The notes: a model not told the origin generated them from the letters alone. Counted from the stretch's first letter, positions 50,462 to 60,945 are shown. The stretch: 64,000 nt of DNA from Arthrobacter sp. PsM3 (GCF_030433895.1 NZ_JARUXE010000001.1:62001-126000), one strand, 5' to 3'. Translations and numbers: made by a program.

Positions 50462-51157
50462 TTAGTTGACGGTAACAAAGACGTGGGCAGCAACCTCGGG
50501 CGGGAGTTCCAGTGCACCTTCGATATCCGGCACCCGCACCGAGATGTACTCCCCCACCCGCTCCAGTGACACCGAAGCGCCGGGGCGGATGCCGCCTTCG
50601 TCGAGCTGGACCAGCAGTTCCGGTTCGACCTGGATGGGTTCGGCGAGCCGGCTGACCCGCACCCGGGAATCCGGCCCGTAGCCGGACATGGCCTCGAGCA
50701 GGTTCACAACACCGTCCAGGGGCGGCTGGGAGGGCAGGCCCCCAAGTTCGGCGAGGCCGGGAATCGGGTTGCCGTAGGGCGAGACGGTGGGGTGGTTGAG
50801 CAGTTCGAAGATCCGCCGCTCCACCCGCTCGCTCATGACATGTTCCCAGCGGCAGGCTTCCTCATGGACGTACGCCCAGTCGAGCCCGATCACATCGGCC
50901 AGCAGACGTTCGGCAAGGCGGTGCTTGCGCATGACTTCGATGGCACGTTTCCGGCCGGTTGCGGTCAGTTCAAGGTGCCTGTCGCCCGAAACAACCACCA
51001 GCCCGTCGCGCTCCATGCGGCCGATGGTCTGCGAAACAGTCGGACCCGAGTGGCGGAGCCGCTCGGCGATGCGGGCGCGGAGAGCGACAATGTTCTCTTC
51101 TTCAAGTTCCAGAATGGTCCGAAGATACATCTCGGTTGTATCGATCAGATCCGTCAT
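50462..51157 (-). CDS. ideR: Iron-dependent repressor, DtxR/IdeR family
   Basis: A 231-residue metalloregulator with all three domains: N-terminal winged HTH (LRARIAERLRHSGPTVSQTIGRMERDGLVVV), metal-binding dimer domain and C-terminal SH3-like domain (from about 150). Every DtxR metal ligand is at the reference number: Met10, Cys102, Glu105, His106 (primary site) and His79, Glu83, His98 (ancillary). Such proteins repress siderophore and iron-uptake genes when Fe(II) is bound. A partial DtxR-box lies in its own upstream region, consistent with autoregulation. The presence of Cys102 favours iron over manganese sensing. Confidence 0.95.
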   Translation of the reverse strand: MTDLIDTTEMYLRTILELEEENIVALRARIAERLRHSGPTVSQTIGRMERDGLVVVSGDRHLELTATGRKRAIEVMRKHRLAERLLADVIGLDWAYVHEEACRWEHVMSERVERRIFELLNHPTVSPYGNPIPGLAELGGLPSQPPLDGVVNLLEAMSGYGPDSRVRVSRLAEPIQVEPELLVQLDEGGIRPGASVSLERVGEYISVRVPDIEGALELPPEVAAHVFVTVN

Positions 51158-51248
51158 TCAGCTCAGCTCCTCGAGCGCCGTCCTTGCGTGATTCCCACCG
51201 TACCGCGAGCTGCTGGCGCCCTGGCGGGGTCCGCCGTACGTTCGCAGG

Positions 51249-51267
51249 ACAGCTTAGCCTATTTTGA
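51249..51267 (-). promoter_or_regulatory. Partial DtxR/IdeR box upstream of ideR
   Basis: The 19-mer containing TTAGCCTA matches 12 of 19 positions of the DtxR consensus as I recall it, with the central eight bases perfect. It lies 92 bases before the ideR start, in the divergent region with serC. Low-affinity autoregulation is possible. Confidence 0.4.
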
Positions 51268-51343
51268 ATTTGTCCGGATAATCTCAATGACCGGACTGTG
51301 ACGGGCGCTTTTGCCTCGCCTGCCGGGCAGTCAGGCAGAATGA

Positions 51344-52552
<1,209 letters not shown>

Positions 52553-52579
52553 CTCCCCGCCCAACACGGTGCGCTGAAA

Positions 52580-52619
52580 CGTCAGCGTTCGACAGCGAGC
52601 GTCAGCGTTCGACGGCGTC
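52580..52619. repeat. Two 20-base direct repeats between convergent genes
   Basis: CGTCAGCGTTCGACAGCGAG (52580-52599) and a copy with three changes (52600-52619) follow serC. The repeats include the stop-proximal region of the convergent MFS gene's downstream sequence. Too short and simple for an inserted element. Confidence 0.7.
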
Positions 52620-52627
52620 GTCCGGTC

Positions 52628-53938
52628 TTAATCCCGGGCGGCGCCGTCCGCGTTGGGGCCGTCGGCGCTCCGGGGCCCGGCGGACACAACGCGGAAGTGG
52701 CGCAGCCCGCGGGCGCGGCGGTCGAACCGGATCCGCAGTTGCCTGGCCCGGACGATCCACACCAGCCCGATCAGGGCCGCGATCAGGCCGGAGGCCGCCG
52801 CGACGCTCAGGGACCAGCGGGGACCGGCGACGTTTGCGACCCAGCCCACGAACGGCGCCCCGATGGGGGTGCCGCCCATGAAGATCGCCATATAGAGCGC
52901 CATCACCCGGCCACGCATCACGGGGTCGGTGGTCGTCTGGACGTAGCCGTTGGCGCTCGTCAGCATGGTGATAGCGAAGAGTCCCACCGGAACCAGGGCC
53001 ACACCGAACCAGAAGTAGTTGGGGGCCAGCGCGGCGATCCCCGCGGTCACGCCGAAGGCTCCGGCGGCCCCGAAGATGATCCGCAGCCTGGGCCTTTGGC
53101 GTCCGGCGGACAGCAGGGCGCCGGCGACGGAGCCAATGGCCATAATGGAATTCATCAGGCCGAAGGCGCTGGCGTCCAGGCCGAATTCCGTGCCGACCAT
53201 GGCCGCGATGAACAGCACAAAGTTCAGTCCCAGGGTGCCCACGATAAAGACCGCAACCAGCACCACCACGATGTCGGGCCGGAACCGCACGTAACGCAGG
53301 CCCTCCCGGATCCGTCCCTTGCCGGCCGACGCCCGGGGCAGCTGGCGCAGCGATGCCGAGGGAATCCGCCACAGGCTCAGCAGCAGGGCCACGAAGGTCA
53401 GGGTGTTGATCAGGAAGACCCAGCCGGGCCCAACAGCGACCGTGAGGACGCCGGCGACGGCGGGCCCGATCATCCGGGCCACATTGAAGGAGGCGCTGTT
53501 GAGCGCCACCGCGTTGGGAAGGTAATCGTCGCGGACCAGTTCGGAGACGAACGTCTGGCGCACCGGGGCATCGAGGGCGGAGACAACACCGAGCAGCAGG
53601 GCGAAACCGTAGACATGCCACAGTTGCGCGGCCCCGGAAATCACGAGGACGCCCAGGGCAGCGCTCAGCACCGCCATCGCCGACTGGGTCAGGACGAGCA
53701 GCTGCTTGCGGTTGAAACGGTCCGCCACCAGCCCGGCCACGGGGGCGAGGAAGAGTTGGGGCCCGAGTTGCAGGGCCATGGTGATGCCCATGGCGCTGGC
53801 GTCGTGTTCGGTCAGGTGGTCAAAGACCAGCCAGTCCTGGGCAGTGCGCTGCATCCAGGTCCCGATGTTGGAAATGATCGCCCCGATGAACCAGATCCGG
53901 TAGTTCAGGATGTGCAGGGACTTGAAGGTGGACATCAT
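52628..53938 (-). CDS. MFS transporter, MFS_3/EntS-like
   Basis: A 436-residue 12-helix transporter of the enterobactin-exporter-like group: an N-terminus FKSLHILNYRIWFIGAIISNIGTWMQRTAQDWLV, motif A VADRFNRKQLL, DAPVRQTFVSELV (a conserved MFS_3 loop), NSASFNVARMIGPAVAG, and a second-half TTDPVMRGRVMALYM. Members export siderophores, macrolides or other small molecules. ideR lies 1.5 kb away, but I see no DtxR box in front of this gene. The C-terminal tail is Arg/Ala-rich. The start may be either of two successive ATGs. Confidence 0.88.
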   Translation of the reverse strand: MMSTFKSLHILNYRIWFIGAIISNIGTWMQRTAQDWLVFDHLTEHDASAMGITMALQLGPQLFLAPVAGLVADRFNRKQLLVLTQSAMAVLSAALGVLVISGAAQLWHVYGFALLLGVVSALDAPVRQTFVSELVRDDYLPNAVALNSASFNVARMIGPAVAGVLTVAVGPGWVFLINTLTFVALLLSLWRIPSASLRQLPRASAGKGRIREGLRYVRFRPDIVVVLVAVFIVGTLGLNFVLFIAAMVGTEFGLDASAFGLMNSIMAIGSVAGALLSAGRQRPRLRIIFGAAGAFGVTAGIAALAPNYFWFGVALVPVGLFAITMLTSANGYVQTTTDPVMRGRVMALYMAIFMGGTPIGAPFVGWVANVAGPRWSLSVAAASGLIAALIGLVWIVRARQLRIRFDRRARGLRHFRVVSAGPRSADGPNADGAARD

Positions 53939-53979
53939 GTCCAGCCCTCACAGTGCAGCGCCCCGGATGGTTCCAACCG

Positions 53980-54723
53980 CTAGTCAGCCTGCGCTGCGGG
54001 CAGCCCGCCGGCCGGACCGTCGTCAGAGGCTTCGTCGTCTTCTGGGTCTTCGTCGTCCTCGGAGTCTTCGTCGTCTTCCGGGTCGTCGTCGTCTTCAGAG
54101 TCGTCGTCAACATCGTCGGCGTCGTATTCGTCGCCGGCCCCGTCCGCGTTGCCGTCGGCGTCGTCCGAATCGTCTTCCGGCGCCTCGCCGGCAGCGAATT
54201 CCGGCGCCTCGCCGGCCGCGAAGCCGGCGTCGAAATTGTCCCCGGCGTCCCCGGTGACCTCGGCATCCGGCAGGGGTGCCGGGCTTGCGGCTTCCGCGAG
54301 TTCATCCTCGCCCTGTTCATCGCCGGGACGGACCCGTTCGGCCCACGGGACCCATTCGGGCGCCAGGATCGAATCCTCGGAGGGCAGCAGGCCCAGCTCG
54401 TCGACCGTAACGACCTTGGAGCGCGAGTTGCGCGTGAGCACGGCGTACCACGTCCACCCGCCGTAGCCGGCCAGCTTCGATTCGAACAGGTGCGTGACCA
54501 GGCGGTCGCCTTCGCTCTTGGCAGCCAGGTGCCTGCCGATCTGCTCGGCCGGGGCGATGCCCTCCAGGGCGGCACGGGCGACGTCGACGGCGGCGGCCAG
54601 GAACGCGTCGGGCTTGCCGGTGCGCCAGACGGGGACGCCGGCGCGGGGCTTGGAGCCCTCTTTCGCCCCGGCTTTCTTGTCCCCGGAGCTCCGGGATGAG
54701 GTCTGATCAGTTTCCGGAGTCAT
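53980..54723 (-). CDS. DUF3027 family protein with long acidic tail
   Basis: A 247-residue protein. The conserved DUF3027 core is in the N-terminal half: LAAAVDVARAALEGIAPAEQIGRHLAAKSEGDRLVTHLFESKLAGYGGWTWYAVLTRNSRSKVVTVDELGLLPSEDSILAPEWVPWAERV. After residue 140 it becomes disordered and strongly acidic, with a duplicated AAGEAPE unit and repeated DDEDxEDDE runs. DUF3027 has no known function; it is usually next to a cold-shock-domain gene, as here (9-base gap). The tail may mimic nucleic acid or scaffold a partner. Confidence 0.87.
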   Translation of the reverse strand: MTPETDQTSSRSSGDKKAGAKEGSKPRAGVPVWRTGKPDAFLAAAVDVARAALEGIAPAEQIGRHLAAKSEGDRLVTHLFESKLAGYGGWTWYAVLTRNSRSKVVTVDELGLLPSEDSILAPEWVPWAERVRPGDEQGEDELAEAASPAPLPDAEVTGDAGDNFDAGFAAGEAPEFAAGEAPEDDSDDADGNADGAGDEYDADDVDDDSEDDDDPEDDEDSEDDEDPEDDEASDDGPAGGLPAAQAD

Positions 54724-54732
54724 CGCCGGGAC

Positions 54733-55116
54733 CTACGCGTCCAGCTCGTCGGCAACCTTACGCAGGGCGACGGCGATCGCCTTGCCCTTGTTGCCTTCCG
54801 GGTATTTGCCCGCAGACAGCGTGCCGGACAAGTTGTCCAGAACGGAAACGAGGTCCTGCACCAGCGGGGCAAGGTCTTTCGCGCTGGGCCGCTTGGCTTT
54901 GGCGATGGAGGGCGTCTTGTCCAGCACCCGCAGGCCCAGGGCCTGGGCGCCCTTGCGGCCGTCGGCCACGCCGAATTCGACCCGGGTGCCGGCCTTGAGC
55001 TCGGTTATGCCCTCGGGCAGCGCGGACTTGGGCAGGAAGACTTCCTGACCGTCCTCGCCTGCGAGGAATCCGAAGCCCTTTTCCTTGTCATACCACTTGA
55101 CCTTGCCGGTAGGCAC
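54733..55116 (-). CDS. Cold-shock-domain protein with helical C-terminus
   Basis: A 127-residue protein. The cold-shock domain (MPTGKVKWYDKEKGFGFLAGEDGQEVFLPKSALPEGITELKAGTRVEFGVADG) has both RNP motifs, KGFGF and VFLPK; the second usually reads VFVH, so this is a variant. Residues 70-127 form an additional conserved helical region (DLAPLVQDLVSVLDNLSGTL). I start at the GTG with GAGGG eight bases upstream rather than 15 codons earlier. It is co-directional with DUF3027 and probably binds single-stranded RNA or DNA. Confidence 0.9.
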   Translation of the reverse strand: MPTGKVKWYDKEKGFGFLAGEDGQEVFLPKSALPEGITELKAGTRVEFGVADGRKGAQALGLRVLDKTPSIAKAKRPSAKDLAPLVQDLVSVLDNLSGTLSAGKYPEGNKGKAIAVALRKVADELDA

Positions 55117-55294
55117 GTAATCAACCCTCTTCGTTCTGCTGGTGACACGGCCGGCGGCCACCGCATCCGCATGGATATGCGGGTTCAGGGTATGGCTGCC
55201 TGGACCGTATTGGTCTGTTCCTTCAAGGTTATCCTGCCTGGCCTACTTTGGCCGTTTGGGGCGCGGGACAAGCCGGGCTGTTAGCGTTAGCTCC

Positions 55295-55528
55295 ATGACT
55301 CCACTGCGTTTCCGGCGGCCACTGTTGATCGTCGCGGCCGCCGCCGCCGTCCTGTCGCTCGCGGCCGTCGGCGTCGTGATGGCGATGGCCTTCAATAACG
55401 CCGTGTCGCCCGTCTGGATCACCTCCACTGCCCTGTACGGGCTTCCCCTGGCTTTCCTGCTGATGCTCCTGCTCATTGTTGACGGAATTGCAGCACGGCG
55501 GCGGACCCAACGGCCAGACGAAAGGTAG
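55295..55528 (+). CDS. Small two-helix membrane protein
   Basis: A 77-residue protein starting MTPLRFRRPLLIVAAAAAVLSLAAVGVVMAMAF, with a second helix LYGLPLAFLLMLLLIVDGI and a basic end (ARRRTQRPDER). No family recognised. It ends two bases before the start of the helicase-associated protein gene and is transcribed with it. A hydrophobic 77-residue frame with high-quality codon usage and tight spacing supports it as a real gene. The ribosome-binding site is poor. Confidence 0.7.
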   Translation: MTPLRFRRPLLIVAAAAAVLSLAAVGVVMAMAFNNAVSPVWITSTALYGLPLAFLLMLLLIVDGIAARRRTQRPDER

Positions 55529-55529
55529 C

Positions 55530-58034
55530 GTGGCACTGATGTCCCTTATCCGCGCGCTCAGCAAGGAACTGCAGGCACGCAGCGATGACTCGTTGCGGGC
55601 CTTGTTCTCCGCGCGGCCGGACCTCATCTCCCCCGGTGTGCCGGACTTCGCCGCCCTCGCCGCCCGGGCCAGCGGCCGCGTCAGCGTCCAGCGGGCCCTG
55701 GAGCGGCTCAACCGCCCGGAAATGCAGGTCCTCGAAACCCTGCACCTGTGCACCAACACGGACACCGGGCACAGCGCTTCTGCCCCCATGCTGAAGAAAC
55801 TCATCAACGGCGCCACGCTGGGCTCCATCGAGAAAATGCTGCACTCGCTGCAGGAACTGGCCCTTGTCCACCGGGCGGAACCGCCGCACGGCGCCGCGCC
55901 GGCCGCCGGCACGAAGCTGCGGTATTACCTGCCGGTGGGCAGCCTCAAGGACGTGATCGGGATCTACCCGGCCGGCCTGGGGCGCAGCTACACCGAACTC
56001 GTGCGGCTCCAGCCCGCCTTCGCGCAGCGCGTGGTCCAGCTGGTCGCGGAGCTGCACCGGAACGGGGCGGCGATCTCCCCCGCGGCCACGCCGATGGAGG
56101 CCGCCCTGTCGCTGCAGCACTGGACCGCCACGCCGGAGTCTCTCCGGCAGATCCTGGCCGGAGCCCCGGAACGCACCACGGCGCTGCTCGCACGCTTCGG
56201 CAACTGGGCCATGGGCGCCGTGCCGCAGGCTCAACGGCGCGCCTCCGTCCTGCACGAGGCCGCCGACGTCGGGCCCGTGGACTGGCTCCTGGCCCGCGGG
56301 CTGCTCGTGCCGCTGGACGCAGCCCACGTGGAACTTCCGCACAGCGTCGGGGTGTCCCTGCGCGGCGGCTTCGTCATTGAAAAGTTTGCACTGACGCCCC
56401 CGGTGGCGCGGCTGGGTACTACGTCTGCGGCACTGCGCCGCAATGCCGCCCTGGGCGCGATCGCCGAGACCCTGCGGCTGGTCGGTGAGCTGCTCTATGC
56501 CGTCCGCGAGCAGCCCCTCGTCACCCTGCGCAGCGGCGGCGTGGGGGTCAGGGAGCTGAAGCGCCTGGCGGACGCCCTGCGGCTTGAGATGCACGACGCC
56601 GGGGTGCTGGCGGAGCTGTGCGCCCTGTCCGGCCTCATCCGGCTGGACGTGGACAGTTCCGCCTGGGTCCAGCCGCCGCAGCTGGAATGGCTGGCGCTTC
56701 CCAGGCAGGAGCAGTGGCTCTGGCTCGTCAACGCGTGGCTCGCCAGCGAACGGGCCCCCTCTCTGGTCGGACAGCCCGTCAACGGCCAGGCCACGGTCCC
56801 GGCCCTCCACCGCGGGGCAACCGGCAGCACCATCAACGCGCTGTCGGCCGAGGCCCAGCGCCCGGACGCTCCGGTGGTCCGGAAACGGATCCTGGAAATC
56901 CTGGCCGAGCTGACCGAGGAGGCCGCGGCGGCGGACGGGCAGGCCCCGGTGCTGGACGCGGCGGCAGTGCTGGAGCGGGCCGACTGGGCCCAGCCGCGGA
57001 TGGCACGGCGTTTCAGCTCGCTGATCCGGGGGGTCCTGGCCGAGGCGGAGCTGCTGGGCCTGATCGGTTCGGGCGCGCTCAGCCAGATCGGTGCGGCCAT
57101 TGCCGCCGAACAGCCCGACGAAGCGATGGGCATCCTGGGCGAACACCTGCCGGCCGCCCTGAACCATGTCCTGCTCCAGGCCGACCTCACCGCGGTGGCG
57201 CCAGGCTACCTCGCACCGGAACTGACCGAAAAGCTCCTCACCATGGCCGACGCCGAAGGCCAGGGCCCCGCCACCATCTACCGTTTCTCGGTCTCCTCCG
57301 TCCGTCGCGCGCTCGACGCGGGCCAGGATGCACAGACGATGCTCGATTTCCTGGGCCTGCATTCGGCCACGGCAATCCCGCAGCCGCTGAAGTACCTGAT
57401 CGAGGACACCGCCGCGCGCCATGCCAGGCTGCGGGTGGGGTCCGCCGCGAGCTTCATCCAGAGCGACGACGAGACTGCGCTCCTGGAGCTGCTGAACACC
57501 TCCGGCGCCGCCGGCCTTGGTCTGGTCCGGATCGCACCCACCGTGCTGGTCACGCACGCAGGTGTCCGGGAGACAGCGCAGGTCCTCCGCAACCTGGGTC
57601 TGTCCCCGGCCGTCGAGGAATCCGAGGCAGGAGGGATCCGGCTGCGGCGCACCACTGCGGCGGCCGGCAGCGTGCGGCCGGTCTACAGTGCCCCGCGCAC
57701 CGCCCCGCCGGATGCCGACGTCGACGCCCAGCTGGCCGTGCTGCGCAGCGAACGCCCCTCCGCGGGCGGCACCGACAGGCAGCCCGCGGTGGCCCCTGGC
57801 AGCGAAGAGGCAACCCAGCTGGGGCTGGAAACCCTGCAGAAGGCGATCCGCCTCAAACAGCGCGTGGTGATGAACGTCGTCGACAGCATGGGGAATGCCG
57901 TGCGGGAAACGGTTGTTCCGGTAGCTGTGAACGGTGGCCGGGTCCGGGTGTTCGATCCGGACAAGGAAACAGAACGCGTACTGTCCATCCACCGGATTAT
58001 TGACGTAGAGGCCGCAGAGGAATTGCTCCAGTGA
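55530..58034 (+). CDS. Helicase-associated protein with XPB/Ssl2-like N-terminal domain
   Basis: An 834-residue protein always encoded next to bacterial XPB in actinobacteria. It contains no Walker motifs. The body has winged-helix-like repeats (LRALFSARPDLISPGVPDFAALAARASGRVSVQRALERL, LKKLINGATLGSIEKML) and a C-terminal domain resembling the XPB/Ssl2 N-terminal region (APTVLVTHAGVRETAQVLRNLG, LGLETLQKAIRLKQRVVMNVVDSMGNAVRETVVPVAVNGGRVRVFDP). It likely forms a complex with the helicase. I use the GTG at 55530 (AAAGG four bases upstream); an ATG at 55539 is an alternative. The end overlaps the XPB start. Confidence 0.88.
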   Translation: MALMSLIRALSKELQARSDDSLRALFSARPDLISPGVPDFAALAARASGRVSVQRALERLNRPEMQVLETLHLCTNTDTGHSASAPMLKKLINGATLGSIEKMLHSLQELALVHRAEPPHGAAPAAGTKLRYYLPVGSLKDVIGIYPAGLGRSYTELVRLQPAFAQRVVQLVAELHRNGAAISPAATPMEAALSLQHWTATPESLRQILAGAPERTTALLARFGNWAMGAVPQAQRRASVLHEAADVGPVDWLLARGLLVPLDAAHVELPHSVGVSLRGGFVIEKFALTPPVARLGTTSAALRRNAALGAIAETLRLVGELLYAVREQPLVTLRSGGVGVRELKRLADALRLEMHDAGVLAELCALSGLIRLDVDSSAWVQPPQLEWLALPRQEQWLWLVNAWLASERAPSLVGQPVNGQATVPALHRGATGSTINALSAEAQRPDAPVVRKRILEILAELTEEAAAADGQAPVLDAAAVLERADWAQPRMARRFSSLIRGVLAEAELLGLIGSGALSQIGAAIAAEQPDEAMGILGEHLPAALNHVLLQADLTAVAPGYLAPELTEKLLTMADAEGQGPATIYRFSVSSVRRALDAGQDAQTMLDFLGLHSATAIPQPLKYLIEDTAARHARLRVGSAASFIQSDDETALLELLNTSGAAGLGLVRIAPTVLVTHAGVRETAQVLRNLGLSPAVEESEAGGIRLRRTTAAAGSVRPVYSAPRTAPPDADVDAQLAVLRSERPSAGGTDRQPAVAPGSEEATQLGLETLQKAIRLKQRVVMNVVDSMGNAVRETVVPVAVNGGRVRVFDPDKETERVLSIHRIIDVEAAEELLQ

Positions 58035-59686
58035 ACGATGGACCGCTGATCGTCCAGAGTGACAAAACCATCCTGCTCGAAGTCGACCACGAACTGGCCA
58101 CCGAGGCACGCCACGCCATCGCCCCCTTCGCCGAGCTGGAACGCGCCCCGGAGCACATGCACAGCTACCGGCTCACCCCGCTGGGCCTCTGGAACGCCCG
58201 GGCCGCCGGCCTGGACGCCGAAAAAGTGCTGGACACGCTGCTGAAGTACTCCCGCTTCCCGGTACCGCATTCCCTGCTGATTGACGTCGAAGAGACCATG
58301 TCCCGGTACGGCCGGCTGCGGCTCGAAAAGGATCCCCAGCACGGCCTGGTCATGCGCACCTCCGACTATCCGGTGCTGGAGGAGGTCAGCCGCGCCAAGA
58401 AGATCGCCCCGTTGCTGGGGCCGAGGATCGATGGTGAAACCGTTGTCGTGCATTCCTCCCAGCGCGGGCAGCTCAAGCAGCTGCTGCTCAAGATCGGCTG
58501 GCCCGCCGAGGACCTGGCCGGCTACGTCGACGGTACGCCGCACCCCATCATGCTCAACGAGACCGGCTGGAAGCTCCGCCCCTACCAGCAGCTGGCGATG
58601 GAGAACTTCTGGGCCGGCGGCAGCGGCGTCGTCGTGCTCCCCTGCGGGGCCGGCAAGACGCTGGTCGGTGCCGCCGCGATGGCCACCAGCTCCACGACCA
58701 CGCTGATCCTGGTGACCAACACGGTCTCCGCCCGGCAGTGGAAGGACGAACTGCTCAAGCGGACCTCCCTCACGGAGGAGGAAATCGGCGAATACTCCGG
58801 CTCCGTCAAGGAAGTCCGCCCCGTCACGATCGCCACCTACCAGGTCCTGACCACCAAGCGGGGCGGGCTCTACCCCCATCTGGAGCTGGTGGACGGCAAC
58901 GACTGGGGACTCATCATCTATGACGAGGTCCACCTCCTGCCGGCCCCGATCTTCCGGATGACGGCGGACCTGCAGGCGCGCCGCCGGCTGGGCCTGACCG
59001 CCACTCTGGTCCGCGAGGACGGCCGCGAGGGTGAAGTTTTCAGCCTGATCGGCCCGAAGCGTTACGACGCGCCGTGGAAGGACATCGAGGCGCAGGGCTA
59101 CATCGCGCCCGCCGACTGCGTCGAGGTCAGGATCGACCTGCCCCGCGACGAACGCGTGGCCTACGCCATGGCCGAGGACGCGGACAAGTACCGGCTGTGC
59201 GCCACGTCCGAATCCAAGACCCTGGTGGTGGAACGGCTTGTGGCCGAGCATGCCGGCGAGCAGCTGCTGGTGATCGGGCAGTACATCGACCAGCTGGACG
59301 AGATTGGCGAGCGCCTGCAGGCGCCGGTGATCAAGGGCGACACCTCCGTCAAGGATCGCCAGCGGCTCTTTGACGCCTTCCGCGCCGGCGAAGTGCAGAC
59401 TCTCGTGGTGTCCAAGGTCGCCAACTTTTCCATCGACCTGCCCGAGGCATCGGTTGCCATCCAGGTTTCCGGGTCTTTCGGCTCCCGCCAGGAGGAAGCC
59501 CAGCGGCTGGGCCGGCTGCTGCGGCCCAAGAAGGACGGCCGCGCCGCGCGTTTCTACTCTCTCGTGGCACGGGACACCCTGGACCAGGACTTCGCGGCCA
59601 AGCGCCAGCGGTTCCTGGCCGAACAGGGTTACGCCTACCGGATCATGGACGCCAAGGACGTCGGCACCAGCTCCCCCACCGACTGA
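58031..59686 (+). CDS. xpb: DNA repair helicase XPB (bacterial ERCC3 homologue)
   Basis: A 551-residue SF2 helicase. An N-terminal domain (MNDGPLIVQSDKTILLEVDHELATEARHAI) precedes the helicase core: Walker A PCGAGKTLVGAAAM, motif Ia, DEVH box IIYDEVHLLPAPIF, GLTATLVREDGREGEV (motif III), then SKVANFSIDLPEASVAIQVSGSFGSRQEEAQRLGRLLRP (motifs V and VI, QRLGR). It unwinds DNA 3'-5' and is implicated in nucleotide-excision repair. The GTG start overlaps the partner gene's stop (GTGA), so the two are co-translated. Confidence 0.95.
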   Translation: MNDGPLIVQSDKTILLEVDHELATEARHAIAPFAELERAPEHMHSYRLTPLGLWNARAAGLDAEKVLDTLLKYSRFPVPHSLLIDVEETMSRYGRLRLEKDPQHGLVMRTSDYPVLEEVSRAKKIAPLLGPRIDGETVVVHSSQRGQLKQLLLKIGWPAEDLAGYVDGTPHPIMLNETGWKLRPYQQLAMENFWAGGSGVVVLPCGAGKTLVGAAAMATSSTTTLILVTNTVSARQWKDELLKRTSLTEEEIGEYSGSVKEVRPVTIATYQVLTTKRGGLYPHLELVDGNDWGLIIYDEVHLLPAPIFRMTADLQARRRLGLTATLVREDGREGEVFSLIGPKRYDAPWKDIEAQGYIAPADCVEVRIDLPRDERVAYAMAEDADKYRLCATSESKTLVVERLVAEHAGEQLLVIGQYIDQLDEIGERLQAPVIKGDTSVKDRQRLFDAFRAGEVQTLVVSKVANFSIDLPEASVAIQVSGSFGSRQEEAQRLGRLLRPKKDGRAARFYSLVARDTLDQDFAAKRQRFLAEQGYAYRIMDAKDVGTSSPTD

Positions 59687-59730
59687 TCCGCACCCCTCGC
59701 CCGGGCCGGGCGCCCCGGGGCTTTAGCCTG

Positions 59731-60930
59731 CTAGTCAGTGGAGGCCAGCAGGTCCAGGATGAAGCGCGCCATCTCAAGCCGGCCGGACACCAGCGCGCGC
59801 AGTTCCTCGGAATCCGGTTCGGCCAGCCGCTGGGTCGCGACGGCGGCGAGCCCGGTGAACACAGCCATCGAGGCGGCATGCCCGCGCCGGACGTCGGTCT
59901 CGCTGATCCCGGCGTCGAAGTCGGCGAGACCTTCGCAGTAGGCGGCGAGGCACAGCGGCTCCAGCGCGTACAGTTCGGCGCCGCGCATCTGGCCCTGGTT
60001 GACCCAGCCGGCCAGCAGTTGGCCGAGGTCAAACCCCGGGCAGGCGAAACCGTAGAAGCCCCAATCGATGACGGTGAAATCTGACCCGGGCGCGACGCCG
60101 GATCCCGTTCCGGGGCGGATCAGCAGGTTTTGGGGACTGGCGTCGCCGTGCGCCGGAAGTGAGGGGAGCCGGCAGATGTCATCCAGCAGTCCGTCCGCGC
60201 GGGCTGTGAGCCGGCGCAATCCCGCGATCAGGGCCGGGTCCGCCGCAGCCGCCACCGCCGGGTGCGACCAGAGGTCCTCGCCCAGGATCCCCGGGATCAA
60301 GACGGACGCCGCAACGCTGTCCAGGTAGAACCGCAAACCCTCATGGCCGCGCACCGCACCTCCTGCGGGGCCGCGGTCCCGGACTTCGGGACTTCCTGCC
60401 AGCCGGCCCAGGAACCGAGCCGCGTCAACAAAGCGCTGCTCCGTCCACGCAGTTGGTGGGGCCTCGGGGACGTCCTCCATCCAAATCGCCGTCCGCTGGG
60501 CATCGAACGCGTCCAGTCGGTAGATCTCCGGCATTCGGCCGCCCGCAGGGAGCACCGAGGACAGCCCCGAAGCGTAGACCTGGGCTTCCGTTTCCCACGG
60601 AAACTTCGCCGCCAGTTCCGCCCTCTGGCTTTCCGGAACCTGCCCGATGGCGGGCCACAGCAACGGTGACTGGATCACCTTCACGACGGTGCTGAAAGTC
60701 GCCGTGCCCACCGTCCCCCGGGGACCCCCGCAGCCCGTCCTGGCGGTTCCGCAGACGCGCCAGAGCCCGCCAGTGGTCATGTTGAACGCCGGTGGCCCGA
60801 GTTCCTCGGCAGAGGCGGACAGCAACTCCGCGTCAGGCTCGGCCAGGCACGCCGCCGCAATCCCGGCCAGGATGGCCGAACCCGGGTCGGCGCCGGCAAG
60901 GATGTCCATATTCATCAGATCGACGGCCAT
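59731..60930 (-). CDS. Aminoglycoside phosphotransferase (APH) family kinase
   Basis: A 399-residue protein kinase-like fold. The catalytic loop HGDASPQNLLI and metal-binding VIDWGF are intact, and a helical lid (FYGFACPGFDLGQLLAGWV) follows. The N-terminal lobe is long (about 200 residues) with FSTVVKVIQSP and ETEAQVYASGL as beta-strand and alpha-C parts. The family includes antibiotic kinases but also choline, homoserine and sugar kinases, so resistance should not be assumed. It starts at ATG 60930; a truncated MarR gene lies just upstream on the opposite strand. Confidence 0.85.
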   Translation of the reverse strand: MAVDLMNMDILAGADPGSAILAGIAAACLAEPDAELLSASAEELGPPAFNMTTGGLWRVCGTARTGCGGPRGTVGTATFSTVVKVIQSPLLWPAIGQVPESQRAELAAKFPWETEAQVYASGLSSVLPAGGRMPEIYRLDAFDAQRTAIWMEDVPEAPPTAWTEQRFVDAARFLGRLAGSPEVRDRGPAGGAVRGHEGLRFYLDSVAASVLIPGILGEDLWSHPAVAAAADPALIAGLRRLTARADGLLDDICRLPSLPAHGDASPQNLLIRPGTGSGVAPGSDFTVIDWGFYGFACPGFDLGQLLAGWVNQGQMRGAELYALEPLCLAAYCEGLADFDAGISETDVRRGHAASMAVFTGLAAVATQRLAEPDSEELRALVSGRLEMARFILDLLASTD

Positions 60931-60945
60931 GAGACGTCACCTCCC

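Noticed and set aside
55473..58109. 878-codon minus-strand frame opposite the helicase-associated gene
   Set aside because: Composition (Gln/Arg/Gly-rich, repetitive) is that of an antisense shadow; the plus-strand protein is a known actinobacterial family.
59731..60930. APH-family gene as an antibiotic-resistance determinant
   Set aside because: Catalytic motifs fit many small-molecule kinases, and nothing in the context points to an aminoglycoside.
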